Source: Coxiellaceae bacterium (GTDB taxonomy: Bacteria > Pseudomonadota > Gammaproteobacteria > Comchoanobacterales > Comchoanobacteraceae). Taken from it: DNA of 64,000 bases. The stretch is from contig CACKTD010000001.1 in NCBI GenBank assembly GCA_902603055.1, forward strand, positions 1 through 64,000, read 5' to 3'. The notes beneath the pieces were generated by a model. The model did not search any database. It was not told the origin of the DNA and worked only from the letters and a program-made list of their open reading frames with translations. The stretch's first letter is position 1, and each line of letters begins with the position of its first letter. Positions 45,452-54,759 of this stretch are shown piece after piece. Position numbers and translations under genes: made by a program.

Positions 45452-46228
45452 ATGGGAAGAGCGAGGACAATATCCATCACCAATCAAAAAGGTGGCGTTG
45501 GAAAAACAACAACGGCAGTTAATCTTGCCTCTGGTTTATCAGCAATGAAAAAGAAAACGTTGTTGATCGATCTTGATCCACAGGGTAATGCCAGTTCAAG
45601 CTCTGGCTACATTCACTCTGAAAAATTCACCATTTACGACACGTTGTGTAATCAAGTTGATATTCTGAAAGCCATATCTGAAACTGCTGAAGGTTATGAT
45701 CTTGTGCCTACCATTGGCAATTTAACAGCTGCTGAAGTGAAGCTCATTAACACAAAACAACGCGAGCGAAAGTTAAAAGACACGCTATCTGCATGTACCG
45801 AAATATATGACTATATTGTTATTGACTGCCCACCTTCACTAAACATATTAACTGTAAATGCTTTAGTGGCCAGTGATTCAGTCATCATACCGGTCCAATG
45901 CGAGTATTTTGCCCTTGAGGGCCTCACTAAACTGATGCGCACAATCGAACAAATCAAATCAACAGTCAATTCAAAATTAAAAGTTGAGGGTGTTTTACGT
46001 ACGATGTATGATGGCCGGAATAAACTATCTCAGGAGGTATCTCAACAAATCGTGATGCACTTTAATGATTCCGTGTATGACACCATTGTACCTAGAAATG
46101 TACGTCTTGCTGAGGCACCCAGTCATGGTATGTCTGCTCTAAAGTATGATCAATTCTGCCAAGGTGCTATTGCTTATCTTGCTTTAGCGGCTGAAGTCGT
46201 CAAGTCAAAGGAAGTTGCTCATGTCTAA
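45452..46228 (+). CDS. parA: Chromosome-partitioning ATPase ParA (Soj)
   Basis: The 258-residue deviant Walker ATPase has TNQKGGVGKTTTAVNLA with the signature lysine, LLIDLDPQGNASS, and VIDCPPSLN. It moves origin regions with ParB. GAGAAG precedes the ATG. parB begins eight bases before the parA stop. It lies about 4 kb from the predicted oriC, as expected for a chromosomal copy. Confidence 0.96.
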   Translation: MGRARTISITNQKGGVGKTTTAVNLASGLSAMKKKTLLIDLDPQGNASSSSGYIHSEKFTIYDTLCNQVDILKAISETAEGYDLVPTIGNLTAAEVKLINTKQRERKLKDTLSACTEIYDYIVIDCPPSLNILTVNALVASDSVIIPVQCEYFALEGLTKLMRTIEQIKSTVNSKLKVEGVLRTMYDGRNKLSQEVSQQIVMHFNDSVYDTIVPRNVRLAEAPSHGMSALKYDQFCQGAIAYLALAAEVVKSKEVAHV

Positions 46229-47084
46229 TAAGAAAAGTTTAGGCCGAGGATTATCAGACCTTGGACTACAGGAAATTCTTGGCGAAACCGTTATACATAA
46301 AGATGAAAGTGAGCGTATCACCAATGTTCCGATTGTAGATATCACAAAGAGCCCTTATCAAAGCAGAACACACTTTGATCTTGAAAAGTTAAATGGACTT
46401 GCTCAAACCATTCGCAAACAAGGCATCATTCAACCTTTAATTATTCGTCGAAAAGATCATGGTGGTTATGAACTGATTGCTGGTGAGCGACGAATGCGCG
46501 CAGCAAAAATTGCAGGGCTTTTTGAAGTGCCATGTATCATCAAAGAAAATAGTGCGCAATCTGCTGCGATGATGAATCTTCTTGAAAATCTTCATAGAGA
46601 AGACCTCAATATCGTGGAAGAAGCAGAGTCTATTCGCAAGCTCATTCATACTCATAACCTTACACACAATGAAATTGCAGATACTATGGGACAGTCTCGT
46701 TCGAGTATTTCTAACAAACTCAGAATACTCCACCTTCATCCAGAAGTCCTAGTCATGCTGACCAATAACCAAATTGACATGGGTCATGCAAAGTGTATTT
46801 TAACTCAGCCTATTCATGCACAACTGAGCATTGCAAAAATGGTGCACCAGAAAAAAATGAGTGTTCGACAACTAGAGCGGTTCCTACAAGGAGAGGTTCC
46901 TCAACAAAAAACCATCAACCCTCTAATCATTAATGCAGAAGCCCGATTGACCAATATTCTATCTACAAAGACATCCATCAAACAAAACCCCAAAGGTGGT
47001 GGACAGATTGTAATTAACTTTAAGTCTTCTGAGAGTCTGAAAAACTTGATGGATGTGTTGACCGGCGTAGCAGTAACTGAGTAA
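46221..47084 (+). CDS. parB: Chromosome-partitioning protein ParB
   Basis: The 287-residue CTP-dependent DNA clamp has an N-terminal LGRGLSDLG, the CTPase motifs GIIQPLIIRR and GERRMRAAKIAG, ENLHREDLN, and a central helix-turn-helix (NEIADTMGQSRSSISNKLRIL). The ATG at 46221 is used. No full parS site was found in the window. Its last 65 bases overlap the convergent PAP2 gene. Confidence 0.95.
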   Translation: MSNKKSLGRGLSDLGLQEILGETVIHKDESERITNVPIVDITKSPYQSRTHFDLEKLNGLAQTIRKQGIIQPLIIRRKDHGGYELIAGERRMRAAKIAGLFEVPCIIKENSAQSAAMMNLLENLHREDLNIVEEAESIRKLIHTHNLTHNEIADTMGQSRSSISNKLRILHLHPEVLVMLTNNQIDMGHAKCILTQPIHAQLSIAKMVHQKKMSVRQLERFLQGEVPQQKTINPLIINAEARLTNILSTKTSIKQNPKGGGQIVINFKSSESLKNLMDVLTGVAVTE

Positions 47085-48063
47085 GCCGCTCACATAGATG
47101 TACAAGCGCTATCGCGCCAAGACCATCAATAAAATAATGCCATCCTAAGATGATTGAAGAAAACCAAATAAGTATAAAAAATATAAAACAAAAACGTTGA
47201 AGCCATACAGGCGCTCTTTTACAAGAGAACCTATAAACAAGATAAGATATTCCCACATGCAAACTTGGGAAAGCTGATATACCACTTTTTAAGTTTGTGC
47301 CTCCCAGAAACACATCCCATAAAAAACCCTGAGCTTTGATGCACATGAGATTAAACGAAAAATTCAAATCTAACAAGAATTGAATTTGTTCTACATTATG
47401 AGTATTGGCCATATTAAAAAATGGCCCTCCTGAAGTGAATAGACCGCCCATTTGGGTACCAAGAACCCATACCATCACAAAATTAAGAAGCGCCTCTTTG
47501 CGGTATGCTTTTGGGGCTATATAGGTCGCATCGAAAACAAAAAACCACTGAATACAAAACCAGAACATATAATTAACATCTAATATAATAATGAGTAGCT
47601 GTAATATATCATGAGGAATTGCAGATGAAATGATTTTCCATGGATGGTGACCGATAAACAAAAATACATCGAGAGACTGAAATAACTGATCCCACTTATT
47701 ATTGATAGTTAGAAACTCATTAAAAAATATTTTTACATTTGTTTGTAAAACAACAAGCAATGTCATCATAACCGTAAAAACAAGTGAACGACATATGATG
47801 GAATAGACATAATCCCTATCGTATATTTTCTCATACTGATCCCAAAAGAGTTTATTTTTGAATACTGAATCCACAAGATCCACGAAAAAATAAAACATCA
47901 TAAAAGAAAACTGTACGGCAACAAAACTTAGGATCACTTTTCCTAGAGGCAACGGTACGTATGATTGACCCAGAACTAACATAAAAATAGGAAAGTTAAC
48001 TAGGTAACCAATGAGTAATATAAGAAATACTTCCTTAAAATCAGATATTGCCTTCCATAACAT
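47020..48063 (-). CDS. PAP2-superfamily membrane phosphatase/transferase (PAP2_3/Aur1-like)
   Basis: The 347-residue protein has six or more membrane helices. The C-terminal catalytic motifs are FPSLHVGISY (PSGH-like) and GWHYFIDGLGAI (SRxxxxxH-xxxD-like), as in the PAP2_3 group that includes inositol-phosphorylceramide synthase-type enzymes. It would act on lipid phosphates or head groups at the membrane. An extended, loop-rich middle part is unusual for simple PAP2 phosphatases. Its coding 3' end overlaps parB by 65 bases. Confidence 0.78.
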   Translation of the reverse strand: MLWKAISDFKEVFLILLIGYLVNFPIFMLVLGQSYVPLPLGKVILSFVAVQFSFMMFYFFVDLVDSVFKNKLFWDQYEKIYDRDYVYSIICRSLVFTVMMTLLVVLQTNVKIFFNEFLTINNKWDQLFQSLDVFLFIGHHPWKIISSAIPHDILQLLIIILDVNYMFWFCIQWFFVFDATYIAPKAYRKEALLNFVMVWVLGTQMGGLFTSGGPFFNMANTHNVEQIQFLLDLNFSFNLMCIKAQGFLWDVFLGGTNLKSGISAFPSLHVGISYLVYRFSCKRAPVWLQRFCFIFFILIWFSSIILGWHYFIDGLGAIALVHLCERLTQLLLRRSTHPSSFSDSQKT

Positions 48064-48102
48064 AGGTTAAGTTTAGCAAATATCTGATTTTTTGCAGGAA
48101 AG

Positions 48103-49275
48103 CTAGTCTTGTACTATTTTTTCTTGAGCAGAAAACGCACTGATGAACTGCTCATCTGCGGTTTCCCAAGAAAAAGTAATGTCTTCACGTCCAAAATGTC
48201 CGTATGCAGCAGTGGGGTAATAGCGCTGAGAAAGGAGATCTAATTTTGTTTCAATACCATAAGGTGTTAAATCAAAGTGATCGACTATACGCTGTGATAT
48301 TTCTGTATCACTCAGCTTTGCTGTACCAAAAGTATCTACACGCACACTGATTGGCTCCTTTACACCGATGGCATAAGATAACTGAACCTCACAACGTTTT
48401 GCAACACCCGCATAAATAACGTTTTTAGCTAAAAAGCGTGCAGCATATGCTGCTGAACGATCAACTTTGGATGGATCCTTTCCAGAAAAACAGCCACCAC
48501 CATGTCGCGCCATACCACCGTAGGTGTCGACGATGATTTTTCGACCAGTCAAGCCACAGTCTCCCACAGGTCCGCCAATTACAAACCGACCGGTTGGGTT
48601 AATAAAATATTTAGTGTTTTTAGTCAATAAGTCCTCAGGGATGGATGGCTTAATAATCATCTCATGAACCATTTCTTTAATTTGGTCGTTGGTTGCTTGA
48701 GCTGAGTGTTGCGAGGAAAGTACAATCGTATCAATCGCAACAGGTTGATCATCATCATAAATGAAGGTAACTTGACTTTTAGCATCAGGATATACCCATT
48801 CAAAACCAGGCATATTTCTCACATCAGCATGTCGCTTCATCAGTTTGTGGGCATAGAATATTGGAGCTGGTAGCATTGAAGAAGTTTCATCACAGGCATA
48901 ACCAAACATGAGTCCTTGGTCTCCAGCACCTTGATCTTCACGAGACTTCTTATCAACACCTTGAGCAATATCAACAGATTGCGCGCCAATTGCAGAAATA
49001 ACAGAACAGCTTTGCGCATCAAAACCCATTGAAGGATCATTATATCCAATGTCAGAAAGCACTTTTCTAACAGTTTCTTCAATATTAACGTAAGCAGATG
49101 TATTAACCTCTCCAGCAACAAAGACTAGGCCTGTTTTAACAAGTGTTTCGACCGCAACTCTGCAGTGTCGATCTTGAATCATCATTGCATCAAGAATCGC
49201 GTCAGAAATCTGATCCGCTATTTTATCAGGATGCCCATTTGCCACGGATTCAGAAGTAAAGTATTTTTTAGCCAT
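48103..49275 (-). CDS. metK: S-adenosylmethionine synthetase
   Basis: The 390-residue enzyme makes SAM from methionine and [55 protein letters not shown] and [19 protein letters not shown] are signature blocks. GAGAGG sits seven bases before the ATG. Only 29 bases separate it from the preceding gene, so there is no room for a SAM riboswitch there. Confidence 0.97.
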   Translation of the reverse strand: MAKKYFTSESVANGHPDKIADQISDAILDAMMIQDRHCRVAVETLVKTGLVFVAGEVNTSAYVNIEETVRKVLSDIGYNDPSMGFDAQSCSVISAIGAQSVDIAQGVDKKSREDQGAGDQGLMFGYACDETSSMLPAPIFYAHKLMKRHADVRNMPGFEWVYPDAKSQVTFIYDDDQPVAIDTIVLSSQHSAQATNDQIKEMVHEMIIKPSIPEDLLTKNTKYFINPTGRFVIGGPVGDCGLTGRKIIVDTYGGMARHGGGCFSGKDPSKVDRSAAYAARFLAKNVIYAGVAKRCEVQLSYAIGVKEPISVRVDTFGTAKLSDTEISQRIVDHFDLTPYGIETKLDLLSQRYYPTAAYGHFGREDITFSWETADEQFISAFSAQEKIVQD

Positions 49276-49304
49276 TTATTTCCTCTCAAATAAAATGTTA
49301 AATA

Positions 49305-49796
49305 TCACGTTTCACGCTTATCTGTTATAGAAATCAGATAAGGATAAGAAGAGAACTTTTTGGGGCTTTTTTTCTCATTACTTCCTACTATATTAACACT
49401 ACTACCTTCATCATTCAAGACATCCATCAACAAGACATAACCGCCTTTTGCATCTGTGAGCTTGTCAAAATTAATCTCTTTTTCCCATAAACCTCGGAAC
49501 TCAATGATAGCATTATCAACCTCAAATTGAACTAAAAAATTGCCATCGGGCGGGTCTTTAAACCAAAACCCGGGCAATGATTCGATACTGAGTGTAGCGG
49601 TCTCACCAGGACCGACTTCATCATTAGAAATGACCTTCATTTTCCACTCATGTAATGCGATTTTTTTGAGTGTCTTTTGAGAGATATTGTGAATAACTAT
49701 CTCTTGAGTCTGACTATATACACTGATTATTTCGCACAAACTAAAAATAATGATCCAAATAAGTCTTTGAAAACCAACAAATTTTATTTTTTGCAT
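49305..49796 (-). CDS. Signal-peptide protein of unknown function beside oriC
   Basis: The 163-residue protein has an N-terminal hydrophobic signal (about residues 10-28) and a mature part with beta-rich character (EIVIHNISQKTLKKIAL, LLMDVLND). The only cysteine (FSLCEI) is inside the signal and does not form a good lipobox. I recognise no family. The ATG at 49796 is chosen because AAGGGTG lies six bases upstream. It lies directly before metK. Confidence 0.6.
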   Translation of the reverse strand: MQKIKFVGFQRLIWIIIFSLCEIISVYSQTQEIVIHNISQKTLKKIALHEWKMKVISNDEVGPGETATLSIESLPGFWFKDPPDGNFLVQFEVDNAIIEFRGLWEKEINFDKLTDAKGGYVLLMDVLNDEGSSVNIVGSNEKKSPKKFSSYPYLISITDKRET

Positions 49797-49869
49797 AAAT
49801 AACACCCTTTTTTCACCTTAACGCAAATAGTAGCATACATATCATTAAATTGATAACTGTGTGCCAAAT

Positions 49870-50098
49870 TGTGGATAACTGTGTGTATAAAGAAAGATAG
49901 TTTTTAACATTTTTTGAACAATCTAAAGTTATGCTCTTTTTTGCAAAAATCATACCCAAACTATTCACGTCAAAATATCCCCTATTCTCTATTATAAAAT
50001 ATACAATATTGAAACTAATATCCACATATCCACAGGACTAATAATAATAAATCTATATATATATTATTTATATATTAATTAAATTATTTGTTCATTAA
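49870..50098. other. oriC: Putative chromosomal replication origin (oriC)
   Basis: Two sites fit the DnaA box consensus TTATNCACA in reverse orientation: TGTGGATAA at 49870-49878 and TGTGTATAA at 49882-49890. Two further near-boxes, ATATCCACA, lie at 50018-50026 and 50026-50034. A tract of almost only A and T follows at about 50038-50098 and would serve as the unwinding element. rpmH-rnpA lies on one side and parAB about 3 kb away. The 373-base stretch from 49797 to 50169 has no other gene. Confidence 0.8.
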
Positions 50099-50117
50099 CG
50101 TTAAATGAGAATGAATA

Positions 50118-50146
50118 TTGACAAATATGGTCTAAAACGATAGAAT
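50118..50146 (+). promoter_or_regulatory. Promoter of the rpmH operon
   Basis: TTGACA at 50118-50123, a 17-base spacer, and TAGAAT at 50141-50146 give a near-perfect sigma-70 promoter, 23 bases before the rpmH ATG. It reads away from the AT-rich tract. Confidence 0.8.
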
Positions 50147-50169
50147 TTAGTTTTTATGGGATTTAACAG

Positions 50170-50304
50170 ATGAAAAGAACGTTCCAGCCAAGTAATTTAA
50201 AACGAAACCGAGATCATGGTTTTAAAAGTAGAATGGCTACCAAAGGTGGTAGAAAAGTCCTTAAGAGAAGAAGAGAAAAAGGTCGGCACTCGCTCGCTGT
50301 CTAA
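50170..50304 (+). CDS. rpmH: Large ribosomal subunit protein bL34
   Basis: The 44-residue protein starts [18 protein letters not shown] and continues with the [19 protein letters not shown] segment, the standard bL34 sequence. Its stop overlaps the rnpA start by one base (TAATG). GGGA nine bases upstream of the ATG is the probable ribosome-binding site. Confidence 0.97.
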   Translation: MKRTFQPSNLKRNRDHGFKSRMATKGGRKVLKRRREKGRHSLAV

Positions 50305-50636
50305 TGTCTGCTCTGCCGAAAAAAAATCGATTTACAGAGAATCTTTTCAACCAAACACATTTATCAAAAAAACGATTCTATGGTAATTTCATCATCGCGA
50401 AGTTTGCACCAGCTAATGAAAGTCGGTTAGGTGTACAAATACGAAAGAAAGTGTGTAAGAAATCCACTCAGCGAAACTATATTCGTAGAGTCTTTTGTGA
50501 CCTTTTTAGTAAGCACCAAGAGCTCCATGGTCATTTATTGATTATGATGAAAAAACAACCCGATAACGATACAATATATCCACTTTTAAAAAATGAGTGG
50601 ACTAATTTAATGGAGTATATTGATAAAAATGTCTAA
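50304..50636 (+). CDS. rnpA: Ribonuclease P protein component
   Basis: The 110-residue basic protein assists the RNase P RNA in 5' tRNA maturation. The RNR-like signature reads QRNYIRRVFCDLF near residues 55-67, with RLGVQIRKKV before it. It is coupled to rpmH by TAATG and overlaps yidC by eight bases. No yidD gene lies between rnpA and yidC. Confidence 0.93.
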   Translation: MSALPKKNRFTENLFNQTHLSKKRFYGNFIIAKFAPANESRLGVQIRKKVCKKSTQRNYIRRVFCDLFSKHQELHGHLLIMMKKQPDNDTIYPLLKNEWTNLMEYIDKNV

Positions 50637-52209
50637 TATTAAAGGTTTTTTATATATTGTTTTAGGAATTTTATTAGTTATCTTATTCCAATCGGTGTAT
50701 CGGAATGAGGTTCAAAAACAAAGTGATATCAGCACAGCCCAGCAGGAACAGCCTCAAACGACTATGCACACTGATCGAGGAACGCCAGATATAGTCTCAT
50801 TTAGTAATGAATCGATGAATGTTCTGATTGATCTTAACGGCGGAAAAATCATACAGACACAAATTAAAGGACACTATCAAACTGAACAGCAAAAGTCGTT
50901 GGTAGAGTTGTTTAACTATAATAAAGAACTTGAATATTTTGCTGTTTCTGGATTTCAGGGAGATGAAGGACTTACGTTTAAAGTGGTGAGTAAAGAGTCT
51001 GATCGAATAGTGATTGAAGCACGTTCAAATAACATTGTATATACACGAACATTTAGTTTTGGATCAACACCATTCACACTAAAACAAGAAAATAATATTA
51101 AAAATGCTTCATTCAGCCCAATTACCACACGTCCCTATTTAGCAATGTTGTCAAACCGAACAAACTCCTCTGATATTGCTGTTAAATCGTTTCAGCCTGG
51201 ATCTGATGAATCGGCGAGTTCTGGTTGGTTTATGATACCAACCTACTCTGGTGTTACTTATTATTCTCCTGAAAAGCCATATACAAAATTACCTTATACT
51301 GAAATTCAAAAAGGTTTTGCGCCTAAAAAACTAACTGGTGGTTGGTTTGGAATTCAGCAACGTTATTTTATAAATGCGTGGGTTCCTGATAGTCAATCTC
51401 AAAATATTTTACAAACACATTGGAGTGGTTTTGACACTGGAGAAGAGAACCATTTTGTGGTTCAGATGATTGGGCAAGAGCAAACACTGGGAGTGGATAA
51501 TGAAATACAAACACAACAACGCCTCTATTCAGGTCCTGAAATTGAACACATCCTTGAGCAAGTTTCACCAGGTTTAGATTTAACCATCGACTACGGCTGG
51601 TTATGGTTATTATCACATTGGTTATTTTGGTTGATGAGTAAAATCAATATTGTTGTTCAAAACTGGGGTATTACGATTATTGTGATTACCGCATTAATTA
51701 AGGGTGTTTTTTATAAGATGTCTGAAAAGGCGTTCATTTCGAGCTTGAAAATGAAAAAATTACAACCTCGAATCAAGGATATTCAGGAACGCTTTGCTGA
51801 TGATGCTGCTAAGAAAAGCAAGGCTATTATGGAGATTTATCAGAAAGAAAAAATCAATCCTCTTGGTGGATGTCTACCAATCCTAATACAGTTTCCATTT
51901 TTGATTGCTCTGTATTGGGTTTTAATCGAAAGTGTTCAATTACGACAAGCTTCTTTTTTATGGATTACCGATTTATCTCAATTTGATCCATTGTATATCC
52001 TGCCAATCATAATGGGTGTAGGTATGTACCTTCAGCAAAAAGTAACCCCAACAACCATGGATCCTGATCAGGAAAAAGCAATGATGGTTGTTCCTTTTGT
52101 GATGGTATTCTTATTCAGTCATTTCCCAGCTGGTCTTGCTTTATATATGTTAACAAACGCCTTGTTAACTGCATTACAGCAGTGGTACCTTACCCGTAAA
52201 TTCGGTTAA
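50629..52209 (+). CDS. yidC: Membrane protein insertase YidC
   Basis: The 526-residue inner-membrane insertase has an N-terminal membrane anchor (about 5-22), a large periplasmic domain, and the conserved C-terminal Oxa1-like core (NWGITIIVITALIKG, GGCLPILIQFPFLIALYWVL, FVMVFLFSHFPAGLALY). The ATG at 50629 is used; TTG three codons earlier is inside rnpA. It overlaps mnmE by one base. Confidence 0.95.
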   Translation: MSNIKGFLYIVLGILLVILFQSVYRNEVQKQSDISTAQQEQPQTTMHTDRGTPDIVSFSNESMNVLIDLNGGKIIQTQIKGHYQTEQQKSLVELFNYNKELEYFAVSGFQGDEGLTFKVVSKESDRIVIEARSNNIVYTRTFSFGSTPFTLKQENNIKNASFSPITTRPYLAMLSNRTNSSDIAVKSFQPGSDESASSGWFMIPTYSGVTYYSPEKPYTKLPYTEIQKGFAPKKLTGGWFGIQQRYFINAWVPDSQSQNILQTHWSGFDTGEENHFVVQMIGQEQTLGVDNEIQTQQRLYSGPEIEHILEQVSPGLDLTIDYGWLWLLSHWLFWLMSKINIVVQNWGITIIVITALIKGVFYKMSEKAFISSLKMKKLQPRIKDIQERFADDAAKKSKAIMEIYQKEKINPLGGCLPILIQFPFLIALYWVLIESVQLRQASFLWITDLSQFDPLYILPIIMGVGMYLQQKVTPTTMDPDQEKAMMVVPFVMVFLFSHFPAGLALYMLTNALLTALQQWYLTRKFG

Positions 52210-53555
52210 TGGTTAAATGTGATCCAATCGTTGCATTGGCAACACCACAAGGTATTTCCGGCGTTAGTATAATTCGTGTTTCAGGAAAAGGATGTGTGCA
52301 GATTATTGAACAATTGACTCAGTCCCCCATTCCTCAACCTCGTCAGGCATCATTGCATTCAATTTATAATCACGAAAAAAAAATTATAGATGAAGCGATC
52401 GTTATTTACTTTAAAGCACCGAACTCGTTTACAGGCGAAGATGTGGTTGAAATTCAGGGGCATGGTGGGCTGTTGATTCCACGGCTAATTATTGAGCGTT
52501 GCATTAGCTTAGGGTGTCGTTTAGCAGAACCTGGTGAATTTAGTTTACGTGCCTTTCACAATGAGAAAATGGACTTAGTGCAAGCAGAATCTTTACATGA
52601 TGTCATCACCGCACAAACTGAGTCTCAAGCACAAGCTGCTTTATCCTCAATGCGAGGAACATTCTCTAAAGGTGTTCACCAGCTACAACAACAATTAACC
52701 AATATACGACTAAATATTGAATCGTTAATTGATTTTTCAGATGAGGAAATAAAACCAGATAAAGCTCAAGAAAATGCAATTGAGACGATGTGTCAGAAAA
52801 TTAAGCATATTTTAGCTGATGCACGCAGTAGTCAGGAGTTTTATAGGACTAAATCGATAGTATTAGCAGGTGAGCCAAATGTAGGTAAGTCTTCATGGTT
52901 GAATTTATTAACAGCAGAGGATGTTGCAATAGTTACTGATATTGCGGGCACGACAAGGGATCTTTTAAAGCATCAAATCAGACTAGGTTCACAAATTGTA
53001 AATTTGATCGATAGCGCTGGATTAAGAGAGACTCAAGAAACCGTTGAGAAAGAAGGAATTAGGCGGTCCTATAATAGCATTGAAAATGCGGATCTACTCA
53101 TTTGGTTAGTCGATGCACATGATGTTGATCAGTTGGATAACTTATGGCCAAAGTTGTTTGCATGTGATCCTGACCCAAAAAAAGTTAAAGTGCTTCTCAA
53201 TAAACTGGATACTCTAAATAACCCAGTATCTAAAGAAATGACGTGGAAACACTGCCCTTGTTTTTTTGTGTCTGCAAAATGCCATGATGACCGTGACATC
53301 ATTATGAATGAGATGAGTAAATTTTTTGAGGGGATGGCAACCCCCCAGTTTTTAGCTCGCTCGAGACATATTTATGAACTCGATCAAGCCTTACAGCATC
53401 TTGTAAGTTCACAAAAAAATTTACTCCATGAAAACATTGTCTTGTGTGCTGAGGATCTGCGTAATGTACAATACTGTCTTGACAAATTAGTTGGAAAATT
53501 TTCTAATGAAGAATTATTAACACAAATTTTCGGGAATTTTTGCATTGGAAAATAA
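52209..53555 (+). CDS. mnmE: tRNA modification GTPase MnmE
   Basis: The 448-residue GTPase partners MnmG. An N-terminal folate-binding domain (IVALATPQGISGVSIIRVSG) is followed by the inserted G domain (AGEPNVGKSSWLN, DIAGTTRD, DSAGLRET, NKLD). The C-terminal FCIGK carries the catalytic cysteine. It starts at the yidC stop (TAATG), and the MFS gene overlaps its end by 11 bases. Confidence 0.97.
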   Translation: MVKCDPIVALATPQGISGVSIIRVSGKGCVQIIEQLTQSPIPQPRQASLHSIYNHEKKIIDEAIVIYFKAPNSFTGEDVVEIQGHGGLLIPRLIIERCISLGCRLAEPGEFSLRAFHNEKMDLVQAESLHDVITAQTESQAQAALSSMRGTFSKGVHQLQQQLTNIRLNIESLIDFSDEEIKPDKAQENAIETMCQKIKHILADARSSQEFYRTKSIVLAGEPNVGKSSWLNLLTAEDVAIVTDIAGTTRDLLKHQIRLGSQIVNLIDSAGLRETQETVEKEGIRRSYNSIENADLLIWLVDAHDVDQLDNLWPKLFACDPDPKKVKVLLNKLDTLNNPVSKEMTWKHCPCFFVSAKCHDDRDIIMNEMSKFFEGMATPQFLARSRHIYELDQALQHLVSSQKNLLHENIVLCAEDLRNVQYCLDKLVGKFSNEELLTQIFGNFCIGK

Positions 53556-54759
53556 ATCAATACACACATCTTGGGCTATTGGAATTTATTTAATAGCTGG
53601 CCTATTTCTTTTTTACGAGATGGCATTACAGGTTTTTCCTGGTGTACTAGCCAATCATTTTTTTAAGGAAGTTGGACTTAGCTTATCAGTTCTTGGGTGG
53701 ATTGCTGGCGTTTACTTTATTTCTTATACCTCAATGCAGATTCCTGCAGGTATTACACTTGATTTTATAAGCTCACGTCGCGTGATTGTTTATGCCTGTG
53801 GGTTGTGTTGTTTGGGGACATTTTTGTTTTCGTATGAAAGCTCTGTGTTAGCGTTGTTGCTAGGGCGCTTTTTAATAGGGTTTGGGTCAGCGTTTGCGTT
53901 CACCGCCGTACTTGTGGTGTCTAACGAGTTTTTTGAAGCAAAATGGTACCCATATTTAGTTTCCGGCGCTCAGTTTCTTGGTGCACTTGGTGCATGGGGC
54001 GGCGAGGCTCCGCTTGCTTACATAGTAGATAGTTATGGCGTTTTGAATACCGAGATAATGATGGTTATTTTGGGTATTCTAATCATCATTCTGGCCTGGT
54101 TCATTATTCCTGAGAAAAAAACCACATCGAAAGGAATTGATATGGAAGGCTTTAAAGCGGGTATTTGTCAGATTAGTCGCAACCCTCAAACTTATTTTAA
54201 TGCGCTGTATGCATTTTTATCTTGGGCTCCTGTGATTATTTTAGGTGGTGCTTGGGGAATTCCATTCTTAGAAGCAAGCTTACAAGTATCGACAACCTAT
54301 GCTGCATCAATAATTGGGTTTATTTGGTTGTCTGCAGCGTGTTGTTCTCCATTAATTGGTATTATTTCGAGTTACTTTAGAAGTTGTGTTTATCCTATGT
54401 GTCTTTTTTCATTATTAGGGTTTTGCGCTTCGTACACATTTATATATTACCCTGGCACAATGCCTATTCTCTCTCTAATCGTTATTGGCGCAGCTTCTGC
54501 AGCACAGCTTTTAACCTTTGTCTTGGTGAAGATAAATAGTCAACCTGCTTCGGTTGGTACAGCACTAGGTTTAAATAATATGGCTGTTGTGTTTGGTGGT
54601 ATTGTGTTTCACCCCTTGATTGGGTATTTTCTAGATATGAACCAATCTATGGCTCCGGAATCAGCAAAGTATGAGCTTGCCTTTTTAGTTATACCTACAT
54701 GCTTTTTACTCTCAGGTCTCATTGCGTTTCTTTTTATCGATGACCATGATCCATGCTAA
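53545..54759 (+). CDS. Major facilitator superfamily transporter
   Basis: The 404-residue protein has about 12 membrane helices. The loop after helix 2 reads DFISSRR, an MFS motif-A-like element, and GRFLIGFGSAFAF matches helix 4. It resembles the Legionella/Coxiella-type MFS proteins that include Pht carriers, but the substrate is not readable. The start is a TTG at 53545, since the next ATG would cut into helix 1. It overlaps mnmE by 11 bases and tatD by seven. Confidence 0.85.
   Translation: MENKSIHTSWAIGIYLIAGLFLFYEMALQVFPGVLANHFFKEVGLSLSVLGWIAGVYFISYTSMQIPAGITLDFISSRRVIVYACGLCCLGTFLFSYESSVLALLLGRFLIGFGSAFAFTAVLVVSNEFFEAKWYPYLVSGAQFLGALGAWGGEAPLAYIVDSYGVLNTEIMMVILGILIIILAWFIIPEKKTTSKGIDMEGFKAGICQISRNPQTYFNALYAFLSWAPVIILGGAWGIPFLEASLQVSTTYAASIIGFIWLSAACCSPLIGIISSYFRSCVYPMCLFSLLGFCASYTFIYYPGTMPILSLIVIGAASAAQLLTFVLVKINSQPASVGTALGLNNMAVVFGGIVFHPLIGYFLDMNQSMAPESAKYELAFLVIPTCFLLSGLIAFLFIDDHDPC

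Noticed and set aside
49276-49304. SAM riboswitch upstream of metK
   Set aside because: The gap to the preceding gene is too short to hold one.
49301-49320. Half of a parS-like site (GTTTCACG) near the end of the gene upstream of metK
   Set aside because: Only one half of the parS palindrome matches, about ten of sixteen bases, so it is not a credible ParB site.
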